64,000 bases of DNA from Paramecium sonneborni (lineage: Eukaryota > Ciliophora > Oligohymenophorea > Peniculida > Parameciidae): assembly GCA_905182985.1 (NCBI GenBank), contig CAJJDN010000116.1, positions 1 through 64,000 on the forward strand, written 5' to 3'. The notes under the pieces were generated by a model. It saw only the letters and a program-made list of their open reading frames with translations, did no database searches and was not told where the DNA came from. The translations under genes and the position numbers were made by a program. Of this stretch, positions 40,570 through 51,729 are shown piece after piece (the stretch's first letter is position 1; every line of letters starts with the position of its first letter).

Positions 40570-42334
40570 ATGAGTTCATCTCAAGTGGGATATTTGGTAA
40601 CTGCCAATATAATTACTGCATTTGGGGGAGGAATATTATATGGATTATATAAATTAGCAGGAGATTATTTAGCAACATTCTTTTTTATGGTACTAATTTT
40701 GATTAGCTTAGATAATTTTTGCTGTTGCATTAGCAAGCATAAGAATTTCAGTGGTAAATGGTTTGTAGAAATTATATGCAGCAAATAGTAAACGATGGTC
40801 AAGCTAGAAAATATATTTTTTTCATTCAGCAAAATTTGGTATAGCTTCCAATTTAATAATAAATATTTTATATTGCCTAAGACATCCCTTTACGATATTG
40901 GAATATTTAAAAAAGTTGTTAACAATTTCATCAATTCCTTATGTTTTTGTATTTTATGTTGTAGTAATAAAACTGTAATGTTTATCTTAAGTATTATTTT
41001 GGGATGTTTTATTTTGGGCTGGTATAGATCTGTTGAGAATAATATAATATCCATTTAGAAAGAAAGAAGAATAAGAGGAGATAGGATTATTAAAATGGAT
41101 AAGCAAATCAAAATTATTTAATACAATTTTATTTGCATCAGTTTTATTGGGGATGATCTTAATACTGCCTATAGCAATAGCATTAATATATTCAGATATA
41201 ATGAAATACAAGGAAGACTTAATACCAAAGTTATAGAATTATTAAATCCCTAATGAATATAAATATTATCTTTCAGCAGACTTTTTTCTCTAACAATTAC
41301 AAGGTCAATATCTATCTGAATAATAGATACAGCAATTATATTCATTTTTGAATCCTGCAGATGTTGATGATGAGGATGAAAAAAATGTAAATTTATTAGA
41401 GAAAATTTATGGAGAACATGCAACAGATATACTAAAAAGCATTAATAATTGTTAGGATTCAAAATATTGTTAAGCTAAAGTTTTCTTAAGTCATATGGAT
41501 TTGTTAAATGAATAGATATATGAGTATATGTAATAAGGTTATGACTATGTTTATACAATACTACCATAATTATAATAATTTGCTTTAGTAATAGGATAGT
41601 TTTTAATAAAAGTATTTAGTGGGAGTGTTTCCTTTTTAGTGAAATTTATAATATTTTAGTAAGGAGTGATGTACTTATTGACAGAGTCTTAATTTTATGA
41701 TATAGTGAGTGTAAAGGAATAGAAAAATTCATTTAAGGGGGCATTAGTTTAAAATATAAGTAAACATATAACAGGTGTATTTATATCTTTGTTTACAATA
41801 TTTATGTAACATTTTATGTTATCATATATATTTTTGGATATCTTATAAATAAAGTTGGCTTTTATTTAAAGTCTTTTAATAGGATTATTATCATTAACAT
41901 AGATAGTTGATCCAGGATTCACATTTATTTTGATAACAGCAATATGGTGGTTTGCTGGATTTATAAAAGATTCAGTTCATGAATTTTGTATAAATGATGG
42001 ATTAACTATAATATTTGGTATAGGATTTTATTTTTCATCTGGTTCAATATATTTGAATACTTTTAAATAGTAATTAGGAGATGCATATTGGAGTGCAATG
42101 TCTGTAATATTGGGATATATTTCATTTTAATGGTAAGGATTATTGATTGGTCCATTATTAATAGGTGGTGTAAGAACTCTTTATGAAATATTGGCTTGGT
42201 ATTGGGGGGAGAAGGATTTGAAAGATGAAGAAACAATATAGAATAAAAATGATAGTGGAAAAGCAATAGAAAATAAAGTAAGTGATAATAAGAGTAATTT
42301 AAGTAAGAAAGAAAGAAAGAAAAAGAAGGATTGA
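40570..42334 (+). CDS. TMEM245/AI-2E exporter-like polytopic membrane protein
   Basis: ATG 40570 with one 22-nt intron at 40687-40708 gives exactly 581 codons. The protein has about ten hydrophobic segments in two groups separated by a soluble, Gln-rich loop (residues ~230-390). The C-terminal block, FYFSSGSIYLNTFKQQLGDA followed by SVILGYISFQWQGLLIGPLL, has the PerM/AI-2E and TMEM245 signature: a conserved loop, then 'G..G.LIGPLL' before the last helix. Bacterial members export small molecules; eukaryotic TMEM245 is poorly understood. The end is basic (KKERKKKKD). The last ~660 bp are repeated at 42956-43616 because of a contig overlap. Family call is moderately sure; membrane nature is certain. 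Confidence 0.65.
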
Positions 42335-42368
42335 TTATCATATAATAAATTAATATATAATAATAAAA

Positions 42369-42827
42369 ATGGAGAAGAGATTTTACAAAACTTGTTCAAA
42401 ACATGCTTATTATTAATATATTAATAGATTTGATCCAAAATTATTGGCTACATATTAGACTGGATATTATCATGGACTAGGAAGATAGTAAATTTAATAT
42501 TAAAAATAAAAGGGGATTATTCAAAACATTAGTATTGAGATAAGCAGGTGATAGCATTGGAATGGAAGAGGATCACAGTTATACATATAAAATGCATGTG
42601 ATTGCTATGAATTTAATGTATAGAAGTGGTTGGGTGTTATTTGCTTACATTATAATATGGAATACATTTTTATTAGGAGATCCTTGTTAAGTATTTAAAT
42701 AATATTTAATACATAATAGGTATTTAATACATCATATTGGGATTTGGCTTGTAAACCATCAGGAGATATGGATTATAATACAAGATATGAAATGTTGTAT
42801 GTTTAAGACAGAGTGTTAAGATTCTGA
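42369..42827 (+). CDS. Small conserved-looking protein, 134 residues (copy A)
   Basis: ATG 42369 with introns of 25 nt (about 42489-42513) and 29 nt (about 42694-42722) gives exactly 135 codons. The N-terminus is MEKRFYKTCSKHAYYQYINR; the middle has a predicted helix (SGWVLFAYIIIWNTFLLG) that may cross a membrane; the C-terminus (YWDLACKPSGDMDYNTRYEM, LYVQDRVLRF) looks structured. One membrane pass and small size suggest a mitochondrial inner-membrane or respiratory-complex subunit, but I do not recognise it. Confidence 0.65.
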
Positions 42828-42867
42828 TTCATTAAATATATTAATATTATTATTATATTAATCATTC

Positions 42868-42954
42868 TCATTTCTTTTAGTTTCCACTTGATCCTGGTGG
42901 CCATGTTAATTATTCACCTCCAATTATATGTATATGTAAATGCCAAACACTTTA
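42868..42954 (-). CDS. HINT gene fragment in the duplicated contig end
   Basis: The 3' end of the HINT gene (TGA at 42868), cut by the N at 42955. The complete gene is at 44150-44550. This fragment should not be counted as a separate gene. Confidence 0.85.
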
Positions 42955-42955
42955 N

Positions 42956-43616
42956 CTTATTGACAGAGTCTTAATTTTATGATATAGTGAGTGTAAAGGA
43001 ATAGAAAAATTCATTTAAGGGGGCATTAGTTTAAAATATAAGTAAACATATAACAGGTGTATTTATATCTTTGTTTACAATATTTATGTAACATTTTATG
43101 TTATCATATATATTTTTGGATATCTTATAAATAAAGTTGGCTTTTATTTAAAGTCTTTTAATAGGATTATTATCATTAACATAGATAGTTGATCCAGGAT
43201 TCACATTTATTTTGATAACAGCAATATGGTGGTTTGCTGGATTTATAAAAGATTCAGTTCATGAATTTTGTATAAATGATGGATTAACTATAATATTTGG
43301 TATAGGATTTTATTTTTCATCTGGTTCAATATATTTGAATACTTTTAAATAGTAATTAGGAGATGCATATTGGAGTGCAATGTCTGTAATATTGGGATAT
43401 ATTTCATTTTAATGGTAAGGATTATTGATTGGTCCATTATTAATAGGTGGTGTAAGAACTCTTTATGAAATATTGGCTTGGTATTGGGGGGAGAAGGATT
43501 TGAAAGATGAAGAAACAATATAGAATAAAAATGATAGTGGAAAAGCAATAGAAAATAAAGTAAGTGATAATAAGAGTAATTTAAGTAAGAAAGAAAGAAA
43601 GAAAAAGAAGGATTGA
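42956..43616 (+). CDS. TMEM245-like gene, C-terminal fragment (duplicate)
   Basis: Repeats the last ~220 codons of the gene at 40570-42334, starting in the middle of a codon series right after the N and ending at TGA 43614. It has no start and is an artefact of the unmerged overlap. Confidence 0.85.
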
Positions 43617-43650
43617 TTATCATATAATAAATTAATATATAATAATAAAA

Positions 43651-44109
43651 ATGGAGAAGAGATTTTACAAAACTTGTTCAAAACATGCTTATTATTAATA
43701 TATTAATAGATTTGATCCAAAATTATTGGCTACATATTAGACTGGATATTATCATGGACTAGGAAGATAGTAAATTTAATATTAAAAATAAAAGGGGATT
43801 ATTCAAAACATTAGTATTGAGATAAGCAGGTGATAGCATTGGAATGGAAGAGGATCACAGTTATACATATAAAATGCATGTGATTGCTATGAATTTAATG
43901 TATAGAAGTGGTTGGGTGTTATTTGCTTACATTATAATATGGAATACATTTTTATTAGGAGATCCTTGTTAAGTATTTAAATAATATTTAATACATAATA
44001 GGTATTTAATACATCATATTGGGATTTGGCTTGTAAACCATCAGGAGATATGGATTATAATACAAGATATGAAATGTTGTATGTTTAAGACAGAGTGTTA
44101 AGATTCTGA
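43651..44109 (+). CDS. Small conserved-looking protein, 134 residues (copy B)
   Basis: Identical to 42369-42827, including both introns. One of the two copies is redundant. Confidence 0.65.
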
Positions 44110-44149
44110 TTCATTAAATATATTAATATTATTATTATATTAATCATTC

Positions 44150-44550
44150 TCATTTCTTTTAGTTTCCACTTGATCCTGGTGGCCATGTTAATTATTCACC
44201 TCCAATTATATGTATATGTAAATGCCAAACACTTTAACCTCCATTCTCTCCATCATTAATAACAATTCTGAATCCATTCTTAAGTTCATCTACTAATTCT
44301 ACTATTTTTGTCACTGTAAACAATAAATGACCTAAGATTTCTTTATTATGTTCTTAAGCTTTTGATAATTAACTTAATCCATTTCTTTGTTTTGGAATCA
44401 ATAGAATATGAACAGGTGCTTATGGGTTTACATCATGAAATGCTAAACACTAAATATAAACACTAATATTACTAAATCATCTTAGTAAACAATGTTTGCT
44501 TTTATCTAGCCTGCTACGATTTTATCAAAGATGGTGACTTCAGCGTCCAT
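44150..44550 (-). CDS. HINT-type histidine triad nucleotide hydrolase
   Basis: ATG 44550 with a 23-nt intron (44450-44472) gives exactly 126 codons, the normal HINT1 size. The start MDAEVTIFDKIVAGQIKANI and DVNPQAPVHILLIPKQ are typical, and the catalytic histidine triad is WHLHIHIIGG with GQSV before it. HINT proteins are purine phosphoramidases that cut AMP-lysine and related aminoacyl-adenylate conjugates in the cytosol. All active-site residues visible in the family are present. It converges with the small gene on the + strand (41 bp apart) and lies 20 bp from the end of the PAP2 gene. Confidence 0.92.
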
Positions 44551-44569
44551 TTAAATTTAATTATATTAA

Positions 44570-46098
44570 TCAAAGATCATTTTATTACGTTTCACTTAAC
44601 ATGTGCTTCTATAGACTATCGTAACTTTGATCATTTTGAAATGATCTTCTTTTATATAAAAAAAGAAAGTCTCCAGGAATTTGTAAATTAAATCTTCTTA
44701 AAAGATATGGATAAACTCCATTTATAATAAATCCTGCCCCAAAAGATAGTGGAACTATCTAAAAAAATATAGAGCATCAATACTTTGCATGTAAATTCAA
44801 TTATTACATTGTTAGATGCAATAAATAAGAATGGTATCAAAAATAAAAAAGGAAGCAATAATAATAATATTCTCTTCATCTGTTATTACATTGGAATCTT
44901 TGATTTCCATTTATTAAAGAGTCCTTCTTCATAAGTACCTTAAACTAAAACAGCACCAACTAACAGTCCTGTTATCATAGCTCCTATTCCTGTAAATTAC
45001 AAACAAGAATTATATAATATTTATGGAGAAACTCTTGTGTAATTTGTAGATTAGCATTCATTTATTCTTTGAATCCATTTATCCATTTCTAAATCATCAT
45101 AATAAACTAAAGAATTTAATTTTAACAACCCTATTGATAATCCTAATAATGCTAACAACATTAAAAAGGATATAGGAATAAAATGATTCATTTATTCTAA
45201 ACCACTTTTTTTGGGTGTTAACTATCTTATTATATAACTATATTTATATTTATATATTAAATACTCTCTTAATGATGAATGTATTATAAAAATATACATT
45301 AAAGTTATGTATAGACCCCATACCCAACCAAGCAAAACTTATCCTATTGAATGTACTCCGAGAAATATTCTAGATAATCCAGTCATCACAATACTTAAAA
45401 GAATGAAAATAATTAGTATTAATTTCATTACAATTTTACATTTTGATTGTACATTTTTGCTATCTTATAATTTGCTATTCTTAACTAAATATTCTCATAA
45501 TTATTACCCCAAGATCTGAATTCTCCAAATTTGGTATTGTGTATCCTGTGAAATTTCCACTATTTTCAAATTCTAAAATTTCATTTCAATGCATACATTC
45601 TTAAAATTCAACTTAAACTTTTTGCCTTTATAACTATTTTAATGATGGGAATAGAATTGCTGGCATTAAAATTAGCATAACCATAGAATTTTGAGAATGT
45701 CCTGAAGGCTTCCCATAATCTGAGTTACATTTCAAACTAAAACTCTATTTTTATATATACCTCTTAATATCTGGTTCAATCATATATGGTCTTGCTTAAT
45801 GGTAGATATTCTTTAAAATTTCATTTGTTGTTACACTTACTACAACTACACTCAAATAAAGTAAGGAGTTTAATTTATTATTATCATAAACGAAGCAATA
45901 AAATGCTGCTATTGGTGGAATAAAAACAATGTATGTAAAAAATTCATATACCAATCGTTCAAAAAAAGGTGTTGTTTATTACATTGATATTGCTAATTAT
46001 TTGCTAGCATCCCAAATTTCATCATTATATACAATATCTATGATAACATAAGCAAGCAACACAAAAGTAAATAATATTGACAATATTAATTTATTCAT
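44570..46098 (-). CDS. PAP2-superfamily lipid phosphatase with extra C-terminal membrane region
   Basis: ATG 46098 starts with a signal-anchor helix (MNKLILSILFTFVLLAYVII). The three PAP2 motifs are present: K-x6-RP in EILKNIYHQARPYM, PSGH in DYGKPSGHSQNS, and SR-x5-H in GLSRIFLGVHSIGQV. The Asp usually following motif 3 is Gln in this protein, as in some distant members. Helices between motifs fit the six-pass fold. A second group of hydrophobic segments follows (MNHFIPISFLMLLALLGLSI onward) to TGA 44570. Introns at about 44761-44785 and two near 45500-45600 were seen; the latter pair are not fully resolved. Likely acts on lipid phosphates (sphingosine-phosphate or phosphatidate type) in an internal membrane. 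Confidence 0.8.
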
Positions 46099-46391
46099 TT
46101 TATTAATAAAATATATATCCATGTAGAAAATATGAAATTCATTTCTTTAATATTTTATATTAATTAATCCAATATATTAAAAATTGAATTCTATATTCTA
46201 TAAATACTATTTATAACTTATACTTACTAAGTTAAGTTTGTATTTTAACATTAAGGTTTAAATGATTTTAAAATCATCGAAGAAAATATTTATTTTATTT
46301 TTGGATGGAATCGTTTCATATAATAGTTATGGATAATATTTTCTGGTATTTATAAAATATTAGAATAAGAAAAAATAATTAATTAAATTAA

Positions 46392-47009
46392 ATGACAAAA
46401 GAAGAAATCAAGGAAGTAGTGGAGGCATATTTGGTGGATAGGTTTGATAAAATTTGGGGGAAAATAAAGGAACTTGAAAAAAAGATTTAGGAATGCGAAG
46501 GCAAATTAACTTAATAGCAGACTGATAATGATAAAAACTTGTCAATTTAAAATTAAAATATTAATGAAATAGAATCGAAATTTAGGAATTTAATAACAAT
46601 TTTAGAAGAGACTTAAAGATCTGCAAATTAAGTGATAGAAAAGACTGCATTGAAATTAAAAGAGATAGAAAATGTTAAAAAGAATTAATAGTAAAAATTA
46701 GAATAATTAGCATAAATTTAGAATTATCAATAGTAAATATTAGTATCATAATAATAATAATAATAAAATTAAGCATAACTACAATAATAAGTTTTCTTGT
46801 AATAAAATAAACCAAATCAATAAGAAATATAAGAATATTAAATTTAAACATTATAATAAGCACCTGAAGGAATGGTATTTAGAATGTAGAATGGTAATAG
46901 ATATCACCGTTTAAACTGTGAAAATGTAAAGAAATTTAAATCTAAAATGATAACAAGACATGAGGCAGAATAATCATAATTAACTAAATGTTAAATCTGC
47001 AAACCTTGA
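46392..47009 (+). CDS. Coiled-coil protein with C-terminal bacterial-type YHR-C-C-C zinc knuckle
   Basis: An intronless 205-residue frame. Residues 1-120 are charged coiled coil (VEAYLVDRFDKIWGKIKELE); then a Gln-rich linker (QNYQQQILVSQQQQQQNQAQ), coded mostly by TAA/TAG. The last ~40 residues, MVFRMQNGNRYHRLNCENVK, then MITRHEAEQSQLTKCQICKP, fit the small metal-binding module G-x-x-YH-x3-C...A....C..CKP, common at the ends of bacterial nucleases and surface proteins, where one His and three Cys bind zinc. In a eukaryote this module fused to a coiled coil is unusual. No signal peptide is seen. Function unknown; the coiled coil suggests oligomers displaying several zinc knuckles. Confidence 0.8.
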
Positions 47010-47085
47010 AATTTAATATGTATGAAAGATATATATTTTTTGAAATACATTTAAGATTGACAATTAAAATATAGTTAAATAAATA

Positions 47086-48234
47086 TCATTCCATATAAGC
47101 AGGTTTTTATTTACCAGTTTTAATAGTGCAACCAGCACAATGTAGCAATGCTACTGCAGCATAGATGGGACCTTTTTTAAGTAGATCTGATCTAAAGGCT
47201 ATACCCATATATTCACCATTTAATGAAAAGGAGAGAGTGCCTAATAAAAATTAAAATTTAAATTACCATTATTCATATTAAGACATACACCAAGTGTTCC
47301 TTCTTTTTTAAATCTTTTACCATAGGTTTAGCCTGATGCATTACTTCCATTTCTTAATTATGCTAATCCATAATATGCAAACCCTTAATTTAAATCACAA
47401 AAGGCAGCATTTAAATTTATAGTATTACCTTAACAAACCCCTATTTTTAATTCATTTTCTGTTCTACTATCTGCTTCTATTTCCCAATAATGAATACCAC
47501 TTTCAAATCCCTAATTTAATAAAATATAGATGTACGTGATCTCCTAAAACTGTTCTAAATATATATGAGCTTTCTTTAAGGAACACACAAACATCTCCAT
47601 TTGTTAATTATATACCTTATCCACATTTATTTTTATCCCATTTAAAAAATACTCCATCTCCATTAGAAATAGGTTGAATATTTTGAATTGATTGAGATGG
47701 CATTATTTAAAAGGATGATGGTTGAGAATTTGTTGATGTTAATTTAGGTACATATCTCTTAATAATATCAAATTATTTTTTAGGGTCATTTTAAGCATCA
47801 TATAATTAAAAAGTCAACTCACAAATAATGCTACAAAATCTAAGATTACTTAATAGAATTTACTTTTAATCATCCTTTTCTATAAATTCTTTGCATAAAT
47901 CATTATTTAAGCATTTTTACTTTAGACAAGTACTCTAATGTTATTCAATATCAACAATTGAGAGTAATTTCTTGCATTCAGGATTTGCACAAAAAAGCAT
48001 TAAATTTTTATAGACTTTAAGCATAGCTCCTTAGATTTTAACATATTATGGAGGAGCTCCTTATTTAGGACAATCTTGACTTTTGCATTAAGGTTTTCGT
48101 GCCACACATTCATTACAGTACATTTAACCACAAGAATCACATTCTAGAGGGTCTTTCACTACTTTATTGCAAATTAAGCATAGTAAATGTGCTGGAGGTT
48201 AAGGATGAAATCGATTAAGATCATACCCTGACAT
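47086..48234 (-). CDS. RING/TRAF-type zinc finger plus SPRY domain protein (E3 ligase-like)
   Basis: ATG 48234 with two introns (25 and 26 nt) gives exactly 366 codons ending at TGA 47086. Residues ~18-60 form a RING: LCLICNKVVKDPLECDSCGQ, then YCNECVARKP and C..QDCPKQ. A second Cys cluster (LMLFCANPECKKLL...H..TC) is like a TRAF-type finger. From residue ~200 a SPRY/B30.2 fold follows: GIHYWEIEADSRTENELKIG, FAYYGLAQLRNG, KKEGTLGVCLNMNNG, LSFSLNGEYMGIAF, GPIYAAVALLH. RING-SPRY proteins are usually E3 ubiquitin ligases whose SPRY domain binds the target. Substrate unknown. Confidence 0.88.
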
Positions 48235-48769
48235 ATTTATTTTGTTGAAAAATATAATTAAATTTCTTAATCACTTTTTCATTTAAATTTATATTCTCTT
48301 CAATACTGATAATTGCATATTTCTTTTATACTAACTTGATATAATTGAACTATGTTGTATAATTTCAGTATTTTAAAATGTTTTTAATCATATAGCTATA
48401 ATTGGTTGGATTTTAATAAATTATATGGAGAAATCATAATTTGTTATTTTTATTTAGCTAAAGAATCGAACAAAAAGTAAATTTTATCATCTAAATTACA
48501 ATTTACACCTATACTAATTTAAAAAGAAACTAATTAATTAATCGATGTATAAAATTAGAAAAGAAAGACCAATTTTTTATTATTTCATATATTCCTAAAA
48601 ATGCAAATAAAAATTAAGAAAAGGGAAATTTAAGAAATTTTAAGTCTAATAAATATTGAATTAGAATGAAGGGTTAAAAATAAAAAATAATTATTTTAAT
48701 AAATTTTATGAGAATTATAAAGAAAAACAGCTCTTAAGATATTTTAAGTAATTTATATAATTAAAATAC
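48235..48769. other. AT-rich spacer, nothing recognised
   Basis: Upstream of the RING-SPRY gene; no supported frame seen. Confidence 0.45.
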
Positions 48770-49125
48770 ATTATTATGATTAAAACTAATGAATAAGTTG
48801 ATTTATGGAGTGTAGGAGTAATATTATATATAATGTTAAGTTACTATTTAATACATATTATTTAATTAAATGATAGATTAAATTTAGAAGTGTAAAGATT
48901 AAATGGTTATCGTATTACTTGTAATTTAATCTCATCAATAGGGAAAGATTTAATGTAAAATTATGTTATAATTTGATTAATTGAAAAGATTAGTGCCAGA
49001 ATAAGTGTTTAATTAATCAACTATGGATTAAAAAGATATAAGATAAATCAGAGATTTACAGGGATAAGAATATTGCAAAAAAAAGAAATGAAAGAATATT
49101 TGAATAGAACTATTCAGTAATAATA
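48770..49125 (+). pseudogene. Decayed CaMK-like protein kinase fragment
   Basis: A + strand frame contains kinase subdomains IX-XI only: NEQVDLWSVGVILYIMLSYY (the DxWSxGV motif), then NLISSIGKDLMQNYVII, a TGA, and LIEKISARISVQLINYGL, which fits the terminal 'D...R.s..qaL.H.w' block. The N-lobe, catalytic loop and DFG are absent upstream, and the TGA breaks the frame. It is a remnant of a CDPK/CaMK-type kinase. Confidence 0.65.
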
Positions 49126-49190
49126 TTATTGATTATCCATAAATTAGTAGATGGTTCAGATTGAATTATTTGAATAATTATATTATATTT

Positions 49191-49871
49191 TCAAATATGG
49201 AAATTTGCAAATTACTCCATCTCTTTTCTGTATTATTCTTGTAAATATTAATCCATATCATTTGGATTGATTGATCCTTACATTCTGATATCACTTTCTT
49301 TAACTTCAAATCCACTTTCACTATCATATGATGAATATGGTAAACTGTTATCAGCTGGAGCAAATGGAGAAACTACACCTTTTTAATCAGGTATCGGATC
49401 CTTTTATATAACAGGAGTTAATTAATGTTCAACTACATCTACTGGCATTTCACTTTCTGCTATATATATATTATTTGATTTTCTTTCATCTACCTAACTT
49501 TACATATAAGTATCTTCATCATTTAAATGTTATTCTTCAAGTCTTTATCTCTTCATTCTTTCATATTCTTCCTATTCTTTTCTATCTAATTCTTCCATTT
49601 ATTCTGCACTTAATGTTTGTTCTTCATCTATTTATATTACTGCTTCCTCCTCTTATTCTATTAATTTTTATTCATGAACATTTATTTCCTAAAACCCTGA
49701 TTATTCAACTTCTTGTTCTCCATTTAATTAAACATCATCATCAATGTATTAAACTTATTTTTCTACCATAGCTAATTTTTATCCATTCAATATACGGCTC
49801 TTATTTTGTCTTAAATGTTGAGCTGATTGAGCTATACCTATCAAAATAACTATCAAAATCACTCTTCTCAT
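49191..49871 (-). CDS. Secreted acidic Gln/Glu-rich protein, 226 residues
   Basis: An intronless 227-codon frame from ATG 49871 to TGA 49191. The N-terminus is a signal peptide (MRRVILIVILIGIAQSAQ). The mature protein is acidic, Glu/Gln-rich and largely helical (EELDRKEQEEYERMKRQRLE), with a Pro/Ser segment (GVVSPFAPADNSLPYSSYDS) and no Cys. No family is recognised. Acidic secreted helical proteins in Paramecium can belong to secretory granules; the trichocyst protein gene 600 bp away makes that a weak possibility. ORFs at 49178-49363 and 49475-49771 are shadows. Confidence 0.75.
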
Positions 49872-50469
49872 TAAAACGGATTATTATAATATTATAAATA
49901 TTCCAACTTATTAAAATATATTTACAAATACTTTCTATTATAATCTCATCATATTCTCATTTACTCTATTCTAAAATTAATTACAAATCAAACGTCGCTG
50001 GTTAATCTCATTTTAATTAATATTAAATACTATTTATTTATTAACCTTCCTTACTTCATTATTTTTAATCAAATAAATTATTTATTTGTTTATTCTTTCA
50101 TTTTTATTAACTTTAATTAAAACATTTTAAAAATCAGTCTCATTATCTATAAATATCTTTAGATATGACAATTTAATTTCTTAACATATATATAGTTTAA
50201 GAAATATGTAAATTATATAGATGGTTTATTAACATTTAGTAATAACAGTACCAGTTATTTATTAGAAATTTAATAAACATCTATTAATATTTCAATTTAA
50301 TTAAATATCTTAAAAATAGAGTGTGAATTAAATTGAATATAAAATTATATAAATAATGATTATGAAAATGTTTGTTTATAAATAGTAATTTTGGAGAGTA
50401 TTATCACATGGATATAAATGAGAAAAGATAATAATTATAATTTGTATTCGTTTTTAATATTAATATAAA
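49872..50469. other. Divergent intergenic region, 598 bp
   Basis: Lies between two divergently transcribed genes for secreted proteins and is very AT-rich. It probably contains both promoters; no gene is seen. Confidence 0.5.
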
Positions 50470-51697
50470 ATGAGAATTTTGTTATTAGTTCTATTGAGCA
50501 TTGTATTATTTAATACATGATGATAGGCATTATGTAAAATGGGCACAGATCCAAAGATTGTGTTAGCAGAAATTGATGATCATCATATGGGTAAAACATT
50601 CTTGAATGCAATCCAAATTAGTTTGGCAACAGGTTCGCCTGTACATGAAATTCAGAGCTACATAAACAATATAAGGTATATAATAACCTTGATTGTAGAT
50701 TTATGTTAGAATAAGAATAAAAGGATGCTGATCTTTATATTTAAAGTACATAGGCATCATGCAATAGATTATTACATGATTTTTCAACAAATTTAGCTTA
50801 TCATTAGAGTTAATTAAAAGCTCATTAGAAAATAGTTGAGGTTTATAATTGATTAATAAATAGGAAAATACAAATAATCTATAAAGATCTCTAAATAAGA
50901 TTGCAGAAGTTTCAGTGGAAATTGAGGAGAATACCAAAAAAACAAATGCAGGATAGAGCGAAAGAGATTTATAATATGCTGAATTTTAATCAAAAATAAA
51001 AGATCATACAGAAGCCATAGCTGCAATTGATGAAGCATATGCACTTATTGAACATTTATCTAGTGGTTCATCATTCATTTAAGTTAAAGGAAGATTCAAT
51101 AAAGTCTTATAGAGATTATAGAAGTAAATCTATAATCTTAAACTATTAGTTAATCAACTGGATTATTATTCTAACCAATACTTACAATGATGACATAATT
51201 ATCATCAAAATCAGATTCAGACACAGCTAAGAAAGTATTACAATTGTTGGCCAATTTAAGAGTCTAAATTGTTGAAAGCAAAGGAAATGATGAATCAATT
51301 GAAAAATAATAAAGTCTTAATTGGTAATAATTCTTGTCTGATTTAACAAATGAGAAAAATACATTGTATATTCGATTATTTATATCAATATTAGATCTGA
51401 TCAAAGATAGAATTTAGAATAAGCTATCTTAAATTATTAAAGTATAATTGAAGAATCAGAAGGCAAAGTTGAATATCATGCTGCTGAAGTTGAAAGAAAC
51501 TAAGTAATAACTAATTTAAATAATAGAGTAATTTAGAAGGATAAGATTAATGGTGCAGATAATAATAAGACATTTATTAAATGGAAACTCAATCAAGAGT
51601 TTAGAGCTAAGATTTAATTTCTAGAATATCAGATCATATTTAAGATAAGATCGTAACTCTTAAAGAATATCTAAGAGAAAGACTTCAATTAAATTGA
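50470..51697 (+). CDS. Trichocyst matrix protein (TMP family)
   Basis: Removing six introns of 23-29 nt gives exactly 359 codons, the usual TMP precursor length. A signal peptide (MRILLLVLLSIALC) is followed by family motifs: DDHHMGKTFLNAIQISLATG, FNKVLQRLQ, LQLLANLRVQIVESKGNDES, FLSDLTNEKNTLSDQRQNLE and the C-terminal ISDHIQDKIVTLKEYLRERL. TMPs are made as precursors, cut in post-Golgi vesicles and crystallise as four-helix units inside trichocysts, the spring-like exocytic organelles. The first intron removes two in-frame TGA codons inside the signal-peptide region. Small ORFs on the minus strand at 50701-51044 are shadows. Confidence 0.92.
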
Positions 51698-51729
51698 GTA
51701 TCTAAACATTCAAAAATAAACACGTATTT

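Larger units (their letters stand above)
41674..42954. repeat. Exact 1281-bp overlap, copy A, left of a single-N gap
   Basis: Identical to 42956-44236 (offset 1282), with one N at 42955 between the copies. It spans the end of the TMEM245-like gene, a small gene and the start of the HINT region. This is the signature of two contigs whose ends overlap but were not merged. Confidence 0.95.
42956..44236. repeat. Exact 1281-bp overlap, copy B, right of a single-N gap
   Basis: Second copy of 41674-42954. It continues into unique sequence on the right (the rest of HINT). Merging the copies restores one intact TMEM245-like gene, one small gene and one HINT gene. Confidence 0.95.

Noticed and set aside
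41674..44236. True tandem duplication of the small gene and the TMEM245 end
   Set aside because: The copies are exact and meet at a single N; a contig overlap is the simpler explanation.
50500..50520. Two consecutive in-frame TGA codons at the start of the trichocyst protein gene
   Set aside because: They lie inside a 24-nt intron (GTATTATT...GATAG); after removal the signal peptide and mature protein are in frame.
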